Shown: in pieces, positions 50,332-59,124 of the stretch
Layout: every line of letters starts with the position of its first letter
How positions within the stretch are numbered: the first letter of the stretch is position 1
Source: a bacterium
Lineage (GTDB): Bacteria; Electryoneota; RPQS01
Length of the DNA stretch: 64,000 nucleotides
Direction: 5' to 3'
Assembly (NCBI GenBank): GCA_023382385.1
Contig: JAHDVH010000003.1
Coordinates: 310,001 to 374,000, forward strand
Program-made: the position numbers and the translations under genes
The notes under the pieces: model-generated
The model's input: the letters and a program-made list of their open reading frames with translations, nothing else
The model's database searches: none
Told to the model about the DNA's origin: nothing

Positions 50332-52812
50332 ATGAAACGAGCACTTCTTACTCTCCTGCTTGTTGCCTGTTTCGGCACGCTGGCTTACGCAAACAAAGAC
50401 AAAGACGCGGCCTGCATCGAGTGTCACTCCGACGCGACGCTGACACGGACGAATCGAGACGGTTCCATCGTGTCGCTGGCCGTGACCCCGGACTCGCTCG
50501 CTCGCTCGAAACACGCTTCGCTCGCCTGTGTGGACTGCCACGCCGATTTGAAGAACTTTGATGACTGGCCGCACGCCGAACGACTGGCAGCCGTGAGCTG
50601 CGCAAGCTGTCACAAGGAAGCTGCGACGGAAGTTGCCATGGGCGGACATGAAGGTGTCTTGAAGTGCGCATCATGTCATGGAACCCATAACATATTGGAT
50701 ACCAAAGACCCGCGGTCAATGGTCTCAAAAGAGAAAATAGATCGCAGCTGCGAGCAGTGCCATAACAGGATGCATCCCCCTCATCGCGGACGTACCACCG
50801 TCTATGAAAGCTACGACGTCGGCATTCATGGAAGGCTCGCAAAACTTGGAAAACAGGGTCTGCCCTCCTGCACGGATTGCCACTCGTCGCACGCCGTGCA
50901 CGCGGAAGATCGCCAACCCGAAAAGCTTGAACAATCCTGTTTGAACTGCCACAGTGAGATCGTCGCGGAATTCAAGAAGTCGGTGCACGGTCAGTTCCGC
51001 GATGGCAGAAATCTCTCGCACTGTTTCGATTGTCACGGTGAACATCGCAGCCGCGCGCCATCAGACTCTACCTTGCGCGTGACAAACGAGTCACCGGCCG
51101 AGGCGACCTGCGGCGCCTGCCACGAAGAGTCCGTGAGGCTTTACAATCAGAGCTTGCATGCGTATGCGCTGCAGAGCGGTTCTCCACGCGCACCGCGCTG
51201 TGAAAGCTGTCACGGCGCACATAACATCCGCAAAGTGGACGACCCCGAATCGCCGATGCACCGCTCAAAACAGGTCGAGACATGCGCAAAGTGTCATAGC
51301 CAGATCGGCATCGCGCTCGATCCTGAAGTGCGGCTGCCGCGATCTTTCGAAAACTATCTCGAAAGCACGCACGGCAAACTTCTGAAGCAGGGCAACGAGA
51401 ACGTTCCTGTCTGCATCGATTGTCACGGCGGTCACGCGGTGCTTGGCAGCACGAACCCGCTGTCCACAATTACGCTGACTAACATTCACAAGACCTGCGG
51501 ACAGTGCCATCCGAAAGAACAGCAGCTTTACGAAGTTTCCATTCACTACCGCGCACTGATGAGCGGCATCACGGACAGCCCGACGTGCACAGGATGTCAT
51601 GGTGAGCACTTGATGGTTTCGCCGAAGGATCCGAAGAGCAAGGTCAGTCACGCGCGAATCGCGGCGGAAACGTGCGGAAAGTGTCACGAAAACCCCGATA
51701 TCATTCGCAAGTATGGATTGGCCCCGGACGTGGTCTCAACATATACAGACAGTTATCACGGTCTGGCCACGCGGGCAAGAAACCGGAAAACTCCCTCGTG
51801 TGCAGATTGCCACGGTGCGCACGACGTGAGAACTGCGGCAGACCCGCTGTCCTCCATTCATGAAGCCAACGTCGTGCAGACCTGCGCGACTTGCCATCCC
51901 CGAGCGGATGCGAAGTTCGCGGCATCTTATACTCACCGTGCCTTGCAGCCGCGCGAGGGCGGGGCTCAATGGTGGATTGCGCGGATCTATTGGATTCTGA
52001 TTTTTGCGGTTATCGGCGGAATGGTCCTGCACAACCTGATCATCCTGAACTATCATATGATCAAGGCGCGCGAGCATCAAACCAGCGGTCCGAAAGTCAC
52101 GAGATTTGACCGGCATCAGATCATTCAACACTTGGTCCTCTCGTTCACGTTTATTCTGCTCGCAATAACGGGATTTGCTCTGAAGTATCCGGACGCGTGG
52201 TGGGTCAGGATGCTCGCTTCGATCGGCTTCAGCGAAGGCATTCGCAGTGTCACGCATCGCGTCATGGCAGTAGGTTTGATCGCGTGCTCGATCTATCACA
52301 TCGTCTATCTGTTCTGGACAAGGCGCGGCCGTGAAGAGTGGCAGGCACTGATACCGGCTAAGACGGATGTCAGCGACTTGACCGAGAATCTCTCCTATCA
52401 CATGCAGAAGCGCAAGGATCCGCCGAAGTTTGATCGTTATGATTACTCACAGAAGGCGGAGTATTGGGCGCTGATCTGGGGAACAATCCTGATGATTGCT
52501 ACTGGATTTGTGCTGTGGTTCCCCGCAGAACTTTCTCCGATTCTTCCGGCGTGGGCGATTCCGGTCAGCCAGACCATCCACCTCTATGAAGCATGGCTCG
52601 CGACGCTTGCGATCGTTGTGTGGCACTTCTTCTTCGTCATCTTCCATCCCGAGGAGTATCCCATGAGCTGGACATGGTTGACGGGCAAGATTCCGCTGCA
52701 TCTTGTCAAGCATCGTCACGGCCGCTGGTACGAGAAAATTACAGCCGGAAAGACCGACGTTGAGACGAGCGAGACTGAGGCGCCCAAGCCAACTGAACCC
52801 GCATCAGAATAA
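50332..52812 (+). CDS. 17-haem cytochrome c fused to membrane cytochrome b domain
   Basis: 826 residues. Signal peptide MKRALLTLLLVACFGTLAYA. Residues 25-530 carry 17 CXXCH sites (from CIECH to CATCH) in repeating CxxCHG-(T/A/E)H units. Residues 545-780 hold five hydrophobic spans of the b561/NarI/FdnI type with His in facing helices (IIQHLVLSFTF, THRVMAVGLIACSIYH, TIHLYEAWLATLAIVVWHFF), able to bind two haems b. The C-terminus is a charged cytoplasmic tail. The closest known architecture is Geobacter CbcL, which joins about nine haem-c sites to a b domain; this one has nearly twice as many. Predicted inner-membrane quinol oxidase with a periplasmic wire. Confidence 0.9.
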   Translation: MKRALLTLLLVACFGTLAYANKDKDAACIECHSDATLTRTNRDGSIVSLAVTPDSLARSKHASLACVDCHADLKNFDDWPHAERLAAVSCASCHKEAATEVAMGGHEGVLKCASCHGTHNILDTKDPRSMVSKEKIDRSCEQCHNRMHPPHRGRTTVYESYDVGIHGRLAKLGKQGLPSCTDCHSSHAVHAEDRQPEKLEQSCLNCHSEIVAEFKKSVHGQFRDGRNLSHCFDCHGEHRSRAPSDSTLRVTNESPAEATCGACHEESVRLYNQSLHAYALQSGSPRAPRCESCHGAHNIRKVDDPESPMHRSKQVETCAKCHSQIGIALDPEVRLPRSFENYLESTHGKLLKQGNENVPVCIDCHGGHAVLGSTNPLSTITLTNIHKTCGQCHPKEQQLYEVSIHYRALMSGITDSPTCTGCHGEHLMVSPKDPKSKVSHARIAAETCGKCHENPDIIRKYGLAPDVVSTYTDSYHGLATRARNRKTPSCADCHGAHDVRTAADPLSSIHEANVVQTCATCHPRADAKFAASYTHRALQPREGGAQWWIARIYWILIFAVIGGMVLHNLIILNYHMIKAREHQTSGPKVTRFDRHQIIQHLVLSFTFILLAITGFALKYPDAWWVRMLASIGFSEGIRSVTHRVMAVGLIACSIYHIVYLFWTRRGREEWQALIPAKTDVSDLTENLSYHMQKRKDPPKFDRYDYSQKAEYWALIWGTILMIATGFVLWFPAELSPILPAWAIPVSQTIHLYEAWLATLAIVVWHFFFVIFHPEEYPMSWTWLTGKIPLHLVKHRHGRWYEKITAGKTDVETSETEAPKPTEPASE

Positions 52813-52823
52813 ACGACAAGCTC

Positions 52824-55322
52824 ATGAGACTACTTGCCAGACCCATTCCCGTCCTGCTCTTCATGCTGTCGCTGGTTTGCCTCGTGGCACGGGCGCAGAC
52901 CAACAACGACTGCATGGAGTGCCATAGCGATCCGACGCTGACGATGGAGACGCTGACCGGCTCCAAGTCACTCACCGTGACGACTGACAGCCTGAAGCGT
53001 TCCGTTCATGCAGGTCTCGATTGCATCGACTGCCACGGCGATCTGAAGGGTGCGGACTTTCCGCACGAGCGACCACGCCATGTGAACTGCGGCGAGTGTC
53101 ACGAAGCTGCGATGAAGACGTTCATGGCAGGCTTCTTCAATAAGCTGAATGCCATGGGCTTCCGTGGAGTGCCGGAGTGTTCGGACTGTCACGGCACGCA
53201 CAACATTACCGACCATGCGGATTCGCGCAAGGTTTGCGGCATCTGCCACCGCGCAGAACTCGCGGCGTTTGACAAGAGTGTGCATGCGCGGACGGGCAAG
53301 GCGGCCAAGGCGGAAATGAGCTGCACGTCCTGTCACGATCCGCACTTCAAATCCAAACGCGACAGTATGACGGTGGCGCAGTGGCACGAATACAATATTC
53401 GCGGCTGCATGGAGTGCCACAAGAACGAATCACGTAACTATATTGCCAGTCAGCATTATCAGAAACTGAAAGGCGGAAATCTTGACGCGCCGAACTGCGT
53501 AACCTGTCACGGAGAGCATGGAATATTGTCTCCCGAAGATCCGGCTTCGCATACCTCGGTTGAACGTCTTGACGCGCTCTGCGCGACCTGTCACAAGGGC
53601 TATGAAGAGTCGCTGCACCGCAAGGACAGCGTGGACGCGCGGTTGATGACCTGCGTGGCCTGCCACACCGGACATCAGACTCAAATGGTGCATGCGGTAG
53701 GCGGAATCTTCCGCGAAGAGCTGCCGGCCACCTGCAACCGATGTCACGAGAGTGAGCGCCATGCCAAGGAGTTCCTCGCGCACGGACGGATCATGAGCGC
53801 ATCGGAAACGGGCGAACTGGCGAATTGCACACAGTGCCACGTCTACCACTTCAATCGCAAGATAGAGGGACAAAAGCCGATTTCGAACCTTCGCATGCAG
53901 TGCGAGAACTGTCATGCCAAGGAATATCAGGAATACATGCGGTCAGAGCACGGAATAGCCTATGCCAAGGGGCATACGGAGGCTCCGACGTGCGTGACGT
54001 GTCACGGAGAGAAGGACATCAAGAAAGTCAGCGACGACATGCGGCCGCGGCATATCATTGATATGTGCAGCAAGTGTCACGGCAATCGCGAATTCGCGCT
54101 GAAATTCCAGCTTAATCCCGAAGTCGTGCGGTCTTATTCCCGCACATATCACGGACAGGCCTACAACCTCGGATATCAGGGTGACGAATTTGCGACGTGT
54201 GTGAACTGTCACGGCAATCACGACATTCGTTCACAGAATGATCCGGGTTCTTTGGTCAGCCGTGAGAAGATTGTGCAGACGTGCGCACGCTGTCACAAGG
54301 ACGCGAACGAGAATTTTGTGCAGTTTCTCTCGCACTACGATCCTCACGGCGGGTCGCTCGGGCCGACTTCACCTCAGAGAAAGGTGAGTCGCGCCGAGAA
54401 GTTCATGACGTCGCTGCTGCTGTTCGTGTTCGGATTCTTCGGGATTCACACGGTGCTTTGGTTGATCAGAGGATTTGCGGAGGGTCGTCCGAAGCGAACG
54501 CCGGAAGCGATGCGGAAGTGGGTGCGAAGATTTTCGCCGTGGCAGCGGACTTTGCACATCTCGCTGGCCACGAGTTTTCTGGTGCAGGCGATGACGGGCT
54601 TGCCGCTGAAGTTCTCGCACAGCGTGGCCGCATACTGGATCACGAGCAATGTGATGGATCTGCGGACGATGGCGCTCACGCATCGCATCGGTGCGGTGAT
54701 CATGATCGCGACGTTCGTGCTGCACATCTTGAGTCTATTGACTGCGGCCTTCATTCAGCGCAAGCGCGGAATGTTCTACGGTGAGCATTCGATGACACCG
54801 CGCCTGCAGGACGCGAAGGACATGTTCAACCACTTCAAGTGGTTCCTCTGGCTCGGTCCGAAGCCGAAATTCGGCAAATTCACCTACTGGGAGAAGTTCG
54901 ACTACTTCGCAGTATTCTGGGGTGTGATCATCATTGGTTCGAGCGGGTTCATTCTGTGGTTCCCGGAGTATTTTACGAAGCTATTGCCGGGCTGGATGAT
55001 CAATCTGGCGCACATCGTCCACAGCGAGGAGGCGTTGCTGGCAACGGCGTTTATCTTCACGGTGCACTTCTTCAACGGGCATCTGAGACCTTCCAAGTTC
55101 CCGTTTGACGACGTGATTCTGACGGGCCGCGAGTCCACCGAAGAGATGGAGCGCGAGCGGCCGCGCGAAATGGCAGAACTCGTTGGTGAAGACAAACTTG
55201 ACAAGCATGTGGTTCCGCCGATGAAGCGGTGGCACAAGATCCTACTGACTATCTGGGGATGGAGCGCATTTATCACGGGACTTGTGCTGCTCGTGTTTAT
55301 CCTGTATAGTTTGTTCGGATAG
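52824..55322 (+). CDS. 17-haem cytochrome c fused to membrane cytochrome b domain (paralogue)
   Basis: 832 residues, 11 bases after its paralogue. Signal peptide ends near VARAQ. Seventeen CXXCH sites again (CMECH to CARCH, residues 30-490), then five membrane spans (about 535-790) with His in RTLHISLATSFLVQAM, THRIGAVIMIATFVLH, NLAHIVHSEEALLATAFIFTVHFF. The two genes share the opening CxECHSD-TLT and the order of haem units, so they arose by duplication, but the sequences have diverged strongly and extra Lys/Arg-rich loops differ. A second quinol-oxidising wire, possibly tuned to another potential. A terminator follows 25 bases after the stop. Confidence 0.9.
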   Translation: MRLLARPIPVLLFMLSLVCLVARAQTNNDCMECHSDPTLTMETLTGSKSLTVTTDSLKRSVHAGLDCIDCHGDLKGADFPHERPRHVNCGECHEAAMKTFMAGFFNKLNAMGFRGVPECSDCHGTHNITDHADSRKVCGICHRAELAAFDKSVHARTGKAAKAEMSCTSCHDPHFKSKRDSMTVAQWHEYNIRGCMECHKNESRNYIASQHYQKLKGGNLDAPNCVTCHGEHGILSPEDPASHTSVERLDALCATCHKGYEESLHRKDSVDARLMTCVACHTGHQTQMVHAVGGIFREELPATCNRCHESERHAKEFLAHGRIMSASETGELANCTQCHVYHFNRKIEGQKPISNLRMQCENCHAKEYQEYMRSEHGIAYAKGHTEAPTCVTCHGEKDIKKVSDDMRPRHIIDMCSKCHGNREFALKFQLNPEVVRSYSRTYHGQAYNLGYQGDEFATCVNCHGNHDIRSQNDPGSLVSREKIVQTCARCHKDANENFVQFLSHYDPHGGSLGPTSPQRKVSRAEKFMTSLLLFVFGFFGIHTVLWLIRGFAEGRPKRTPEAMRKWVRRFSPWQRTLHISLATSFLVQAMTGLPLKFSHSVAAYWITSNVMDLRTMALTHRIGAVIMIATFVLHILSLLTAAFIQRKRGMFYGEHSMTPRLQDAKDMFNHFKWFLWLGPKPKFGKFTYWEKFDYFAVFWGVIIIGSSGFILWFPEYFTKLLPGWMINLAHIVHSEEALLATAFIFTVHFFNGHLRPSKFPFDDVILTGRESTEEMERERPREMAELVGEDKLDKHVVPPMKRWHKILLTIWGWSAFITGLVLLVFILYSLFG

Positions 55323-55346
55323 TTGGGAACGGTTTGTGGAAACTGG

Positions 55347-55377
55347 CGGCGGCCCGGCAACGGGTCGCCGTTTTTTT
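55347..55377 (+). terminator. Intrinsic terminator of the Hmc-like operon
   Basis: 10-bp stem cggcggcccg / cgggtcgccg around GCAA (55347-55370) and a TTTTTTT tract. Confidence 0.92.
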
Positions 55378-55470
55378 GTGGGACTGAAGAGAGGGTTCTC
55401 TTGCGGCACTCAGGCTGGGGACGGGCACTTGTTGTAGAGTCGGGCTTGGGGTGGGAAGCTGCTTAGAAGA

Positions 55471-55888
55471 GATCCTTTCGGTATGACAGGAAAGGTAAGT
55501 GGGAAAGGTAGAGCTTCGTCTGTATTGCGCTGGCTTGTGTTCGCCCCGCGATCGGAGTTACTTAAGTTGGTTCAAGACGAGAGGTGGTTGCTGAGTCATC
55601 AGAGCACAGAAGCGTGGGCGGGCCACAGTTGGCCAGTCTGCCCGGTTCCTCCGGTTCGGTGCTTTGGTTGGTTAGCTGGTGCTAATATAATACAATATTT
55701 ACGAAAAGTCAAGTGTTTTTCGTAAAAATGTTGTAAACATTTGGGCAAATTGGAGTTAGGGGGTCGAGGTGGGTAAACAGGGGATCCTTCAGCCGCAACG
55801 GCTTCAGGATGACGACCTGCTACGGTTGGTGGGTGCACTTTGGGTAGCAACCCGCTTGGACAGGAATCTTTGCAGGATGACACAAAGG
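55471..55888. repeat. Intergenic region with degenerate dispersed-repeat units
   Basis: The 55378-55949 gap has no convincing gene. Three related units occur: GATCCTT...TATGACAGG (55471-55490), GATCCTTC...CAGGATGAC (55783-55813, with an internal hairpin AGCCG-caa-CGGCT) and GAATCTTTGCAGGATGAC (55864-55881). They resemble the short CAGGATGA-type intergenic repeats found in many bacterial genomes. Confidence 0.35.
55684..55742 (-). promoter_or_regulatory. Orphan promoter with nested palindromes
   Basis: Minus-strand TTGACT (55707-55712), 17-base spacer, TATATT (55684-55689). The -35 box lies at the edge of a perfect inverted repeat TTTACGAAAA-N9-TTTTCGTAAA (55698-55726), and a second, AAATGTT-gta-AACATTT (55726-55742), abuts it. 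No gene follows in that direction before the + operon's terminator. Confidence 0.5.
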
Positions 55889-55937
55889 AACTAATTGGGT
55901 GATTGCCAATGCTGGCCATGAGAGTCGCAACGGCGAA

Positions 55938-55971
55938 GAAGAATGCGAACGGCCCCTCTCTCGAGGGGCCG
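55938..55971 (-). terminator. Intrinsic terminator of the porin-cytochrome operon
   Basis: 9-bp stem cggcccctc / gaggggccg around TCTC (55950-55971), followed on the minus strand by TTCGCATTCTTCTT. Confidence 0.75.
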
Positions 55972-56002
55972 CGCAACAGTAAGGCGGATGGCGAATTCGG
56001 TC

Positions 56003-56938
56003 TTACTGGAAGAAGATGTTTACGACACCATTGACATGCAGCGTATCGCCCGGCAGGAAGATAATCTGATTTGCGTCAAAGTAGTTGGAGTTCGGATCCA
56101 CGTTGTGATGACACAAATGACACTGCGGAATTGCGGGATGCGTCGGACTGGCCGGCGGCACCTGATGACAGGAGCGACAGTTGTTAAGAGTCTGCCCCGT
56201 GCCCCACGTCACGGGAACCAGAGGATCCCCGCCGCGGGCGTTGGAATGACAGTAGGTGGCGCAGTTGCTTTGATTCGTATACGTCGCGGGATATCCGTTA
56301 GTAGTTGATATCCGCGCATCGTCGAAGCGCACGTCCGCAGGCAGCGGGCCGATGTGATCCAATCCACGAACGCGATTGTGGCATTCGGTGCAGGAATAGC
56401 GCGTGTGCGCATAATGAGCACCGGGGTTACGGTCACCGAGCGGATTCTGCGCCGAAGGCGGCATGCCGTGACAGGTGCTGCACGACGCCGGACCTGAGTT
56501 CTGCGTGTGGCAGGTGCGGCAGCTTGCCTCTGTGCGGCCACCTGCGAAATCGACACCGTGACATGCCTGACAGTCTCGGATCGTCTGCCACTCCATTGCG
56601 CGAATCTCTGCGGCATGTCCCTGCGCGAAGTCGCCCTGATGCGGATACGAGTGACATTCGTAGCACCCGGTCTGCTGCGCCGAGATCGGCGACGGATCGG
56701 GACGCTCACTGGCCGCAGGATCAAAGGGCAGGATGTTGTGACAGCCTGCGCAGCTTTGTCCCTGACTGCCCATCGCAGCCTGACCGTGCCATTCGGGGCT
56801 ATGCACATCCATCCATCCGGTGGGATGCGTCTTGTAGCTTGACGTCACGCGGTCTTCGCTGCAGGAGAGCACGACAACGGCAATCACCGCAATACTGAGC
56901 AGCGCGAAGAGCGCTGACCTTTTGGAATTAGTTTGCAT
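56003..56938 (-). CDS. 9-haem outer-membrane lipoprotein cytochrome c
   Basis: 311 residues starting inside the 3' end of the previous gene (11-base overlap). Signal helix with lipobox VVLSC near residue 26. Eight CXXCH sites (CAGCH, CYECH, CQACH, CRTCH, CSTCH, CTECH, CRSCH, CHLCH) plus one CX3CH (CATYCHS), a spacing variant akin to those in surface cytochromes of Geobacter. The pattern CHGMPPSAQNP, GAHYAHTRYSCTECH and PVTWGTGQTLNNCRSCH is that of the outer-surface GSU-type multihaem family. As the last gene after barrel and periplasmic cytochrome it takes the place of the OmcB-type surface cytochrome. A beta-strand C-terminus ends VNIFFQ. Confidence 0.88.
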   Translation of the reverse strand: MQTNSKRSALFALLSIAVIAVVVLSCSEDRVTSSYKTHPTGWMDVHSPEWHGQAAMGSQGQSCAGCHNILPFDPAASERPDPSPISAQQTGCYECHSYPHQGDFAQGHAAEIRAMEWQTIRDCQACHGVDFAGGRTEASCRTCHTQNSGPASCSTCHGMPPSAQNPLGDRNPGAHYAHTRYSCTECHNRVRGLDHIGPLPADVRFDDARISTTNGYPATYTNQSNCATYCHSNARGGDPLVPVTWGTGQTLNNCRSCHQVPPASPTHPAIPQCHLCHHNVDPNSNYFDANQIIFLPGDTLHVNGVVNIFFQ

Positions 56939-57836
56939 GGCACCTCACGCAGGTTGGTTCGCGACGCGGAGTGTCATGACAGGACATACAGCTTTCGAGA
57001 TCGAACTCAGCGGCTTCGGCATGCCGTCCGCCGGTCGCAGTCAGGAAACCCGGGCGGAAGTGGTCGGCGGGCAGAATGTTCATCTGCGCGTGACAGTCCA
57101 CACAGAAGCTGCGCTGCTCGTGGCACGTGCCGCACCGGAAGTCGGACAGATGCGCATCGTGGCCGTGACGACTTAAGTAGTTTTTCGGATGCGGGTTGAA
57201 GACGGCGTCGCCCTGATGACAGGACTGGCAATCGAGCTTCGAGCCGCTGATGTGACACATCGAGCAATTTGCGTTGGCAGCGGCAGCTTCAATGCCGTGC
57301 CTTTGATCCCACATGACGGCGTGATCGTCGGGAACGAGTTTCTCGCCGGGCAGGTGACACGTGTTGCATTCCATCGCGACGGCACGCGTGACGTGGCAGT
57401 CCATGCACTCGGACATCGTCGGGAAGCGTCCGCTCTGTTTTGCGGAGATCGGTTCATCGAGATTGTTGTGACAAGCCGTGCATGCGAGCTTGGCATTACT
57501 CAGATGACGCTGATGGCCGAAGCCTGGGCTGTAATCGGAGATCACTTTGAGGATGAATCCATCGTAAGGTTCACCGAGCGCGATGCCCTTACCCGCCAAG
57601 TCGTTGTGCTCGTGACAATCGGCACAGGCCGACCACTTGGGCATCAGATTGTCCGTGCCCGCCCTGCTGGTTTCAACTCCGACGTGACAGGCCGAGCACT
57701 CGAGTCCCTGTTCGATGTGCACGGCGTGGCTGAAGGCAGGCGGTGCCGCGCGTTCAGGCTTGGCCACCGCGAATCTGCCGACGATAAAGACCACGATAAC
57801 GGCGCAACTCAAGATCAGGAAGATGAATCGTTTCAT
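56928..57836 (-). CDS. 11-haem periplasmic cytochrome c
   Basis: 302 residues from ATG 57836 with GGGAGGTG upstream; it overlaps the barrel gene stop as ATGA. The N-terminal hydrophobic segment (about 4-24) is a signal peptide or uncleaved anchor. Eleven CXXCH sites: CSACH, CADCH, CTACH, CMDCH, CNTCH, CSMCH, CQSCH, CGTCH, CVDCH, CMSCH, CVRCH, with distal His residues in AFSHAVH, GFGHQRHL and HGHDAHLSDF as in cytochrome c7/c3 modules. In the porin-cytochrome model it is the periplasm-side plug that feeds the barrel. No lipobox. Confidence 0.9.
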   Translation of the reverse strand: MKRFIFLILSCAVIVVFIVGRFAVAKPERAAPPAFSHAVHIEQGLECSACHVGVETSRAGTDNLMPKWSACADCHEHNDLAGKGIALGEPYDGFILKVISDYSPGFGHQRHLSNAKLACTACHNNLDEPISAKQSGRFPTMSECMDCHVTRAVAMECNTCHLPGEKLVPDDHAVMWDQRHGIEAAAANANCSMCHISGSKLDCQSCHQGDAVFNPHPKNYLSRHGHDAHLSDFRCGTCHEQRSFCVDCHAQMNILPADHFRPGFLTATGGRHAEAAEFDLESCMSCHDTPRREPTCVRCHAN

Positions 57837-59077
57837 GACACACCTCCCAGCATGCGGCGGAAGCTTGTCGTCAGATGGAAGAGCGCGCGCCAATCCTCAC
57901 TGCGCAGCGGATCTTTCAAATGCTCAATCCTTGCTCCGATCGACAACATGCGTTGCGGCGACCACGAGAGACCGCCGTAGATGACTTGTGCTTCGGTATT
58001 GGGACGAATCTCGCTATTCGAACCGCGAGAGTAATCGAACCCGGCCATCCCTTCAAACTCCCGGTAGAGATAACGCGCCTGACCGTAGAAGCCGTCCATG
58101 TCGCCGTCTCCCGCGGAGAGCCAATGCGTGTAGCCGACTTCGGCTTCGGGGATGCCGACGCCGCAGCGAGCTTTGTAGAGCATGTCGTCTTCGGAAAACA
58201 CCAGATAGCCCATACCCGTAGCGTAGATGCCCCGGTTCTTACAGAAAGTCCACTGCGCGCCGCCGCGAGCGGAGGTGGTTTTGGATTCTTCCAAGAACAT
58301 CGCGAAGAAGGAGTCTTCAAAGATACGCGGGGTTTGCGTTCGGACATCGGCGGACACCAGCAGTTTGGTCATGGCCTGCCAATAGGCCGTCAGCTGCGCG
58401 GTTTCGATAGACGACTGCATGAGGTTCATGTGCAAGCGGCCACGCAGAGTCACGTCATCGTGAGGTTTGCCCGAAGCGTCGAGACCTGCGCCGCTAAACA
58501 GGAGGTCACCGTCTCTGCCGACATAGTAATAGGACAGACCGAGACGAGTTCCCTGAATGCGTGTGCGCAGATTGACGCCCGCAGCCATTCCCTGATCGTC
58601 ATTCTCACCATCAAGCCTCAAGGATGAAGCGAGTCGATATCCAACATAGACGCGCGCATCGGTCCTGCGGTTGAACGTGAAGCTACTCCAGAGACCTGTG
58701 ACATTCCCGCGACCGACACCTTCCGTAATCCACTGTTGTCCGCCGCGGATTTCCCACGGGGAATCGGAGGGTTTCCAAATCAGCAGTGCCCGACTGACGC
58801 GCACGGACGCCGAGCTATCGGCGTAGCCGTTCTGATACTCCGCATAGCCGCGCAATGTGCTTTCGAATGACCACGCGCCGCCTCCGCCAAAGCGGTGGAC
58901 ATTGAGACTGAGCAGCGGCACAACCTGCACACGATCCACGGAGTCGTCACGAACGTACGACCAGAGTCCGAAACGTCCGGAGACGGAGGCCGCTCGCGCG
59001 GCCTCCGTACTCACAAACGTCAAGGCAAGTGAGATCGTCAGGAGGAGAGTGCCCTGCCGAGATATTATGAATCGCAT
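57833..59077 (-). CDS. Outer-membrane beta-barrel, candidate porin of a porin-cytochrome conduit
   Basis: 414 residues. Signal peptide ends near ARAASVSG (30). The mature chain alternates amphipathic strands and short turns throughout: SGRFGLWSYVRDD, WSFESTLRGYAEYQNG, VSRALLIWKPSDSPWEIRGGQQWI, ARVYVGYRLASSLRL, GLSYYYVGRDGDLLF, LSIGARIEHLKDPL, ALFHLTTSFRRM. About 18-20 strands fit a barrel of the MtrB/OmbB size class, though shorter than MtrB. Two Cys (FCKNRG, ARCGVG) could form a disulfide. No sequence motif for MtrB is visible; the assignment rests on topology and on the two cytochrome genes translationally coupled downstream. Confidence 0.78.
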   Translation of the reverse strand: MRFIISRQGTLLLTISLALTFVSTEAARAASVSGRFGLWSYVRDDSVDRVQVVPLLSLNVHRFGGGGAWSFESTLRGYAEYQNGYADSSASVRVSRALLIWKPSDSPWEIRGGQQWITEGVGRGNVTGLWSSFTFNRRTDARVYVGYRLASSLRLDGENDDQGMAAGVNLRTRIQGTRLGLSYYYVGRDGDLLFSGAGLDASGKPHDDVTLRGRLHMNLMQSSIETAQLTAYWQAMTKLLVSADVRTQTPRIFEDSFFAMFLEESKTTSARGGAQWTFCKNRGIYATGMGYLVFSEDDMLYKARCGVGIPEAEVGYTHWLSAGDGDMDGFYGQARYLYREFEGMAGFDYSRGSNSEIRPNTEAQVIYGGLSWSPQRMLSIGARIEHLKDPLRSEDWRALFHLTTSFRRMLGGVS

Positions 59078-59124
59078 AATTTTGCGACCGTTCTATTGAT
59101 GAGCGTCAACAAGTGACGCGAGGT

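Noticed and set aside
49185-50378. 397-residue minus-strand frame
   Set aside because: Antisense to the 13-haem cytochrome; repeated CXXCH codons produce long open shadows.
55483-55725. 80-residue frame in the convergent gap
   Set aside because: Crosses the orphan promoter palindromes, has no ribosome site and no recognisable pattern.
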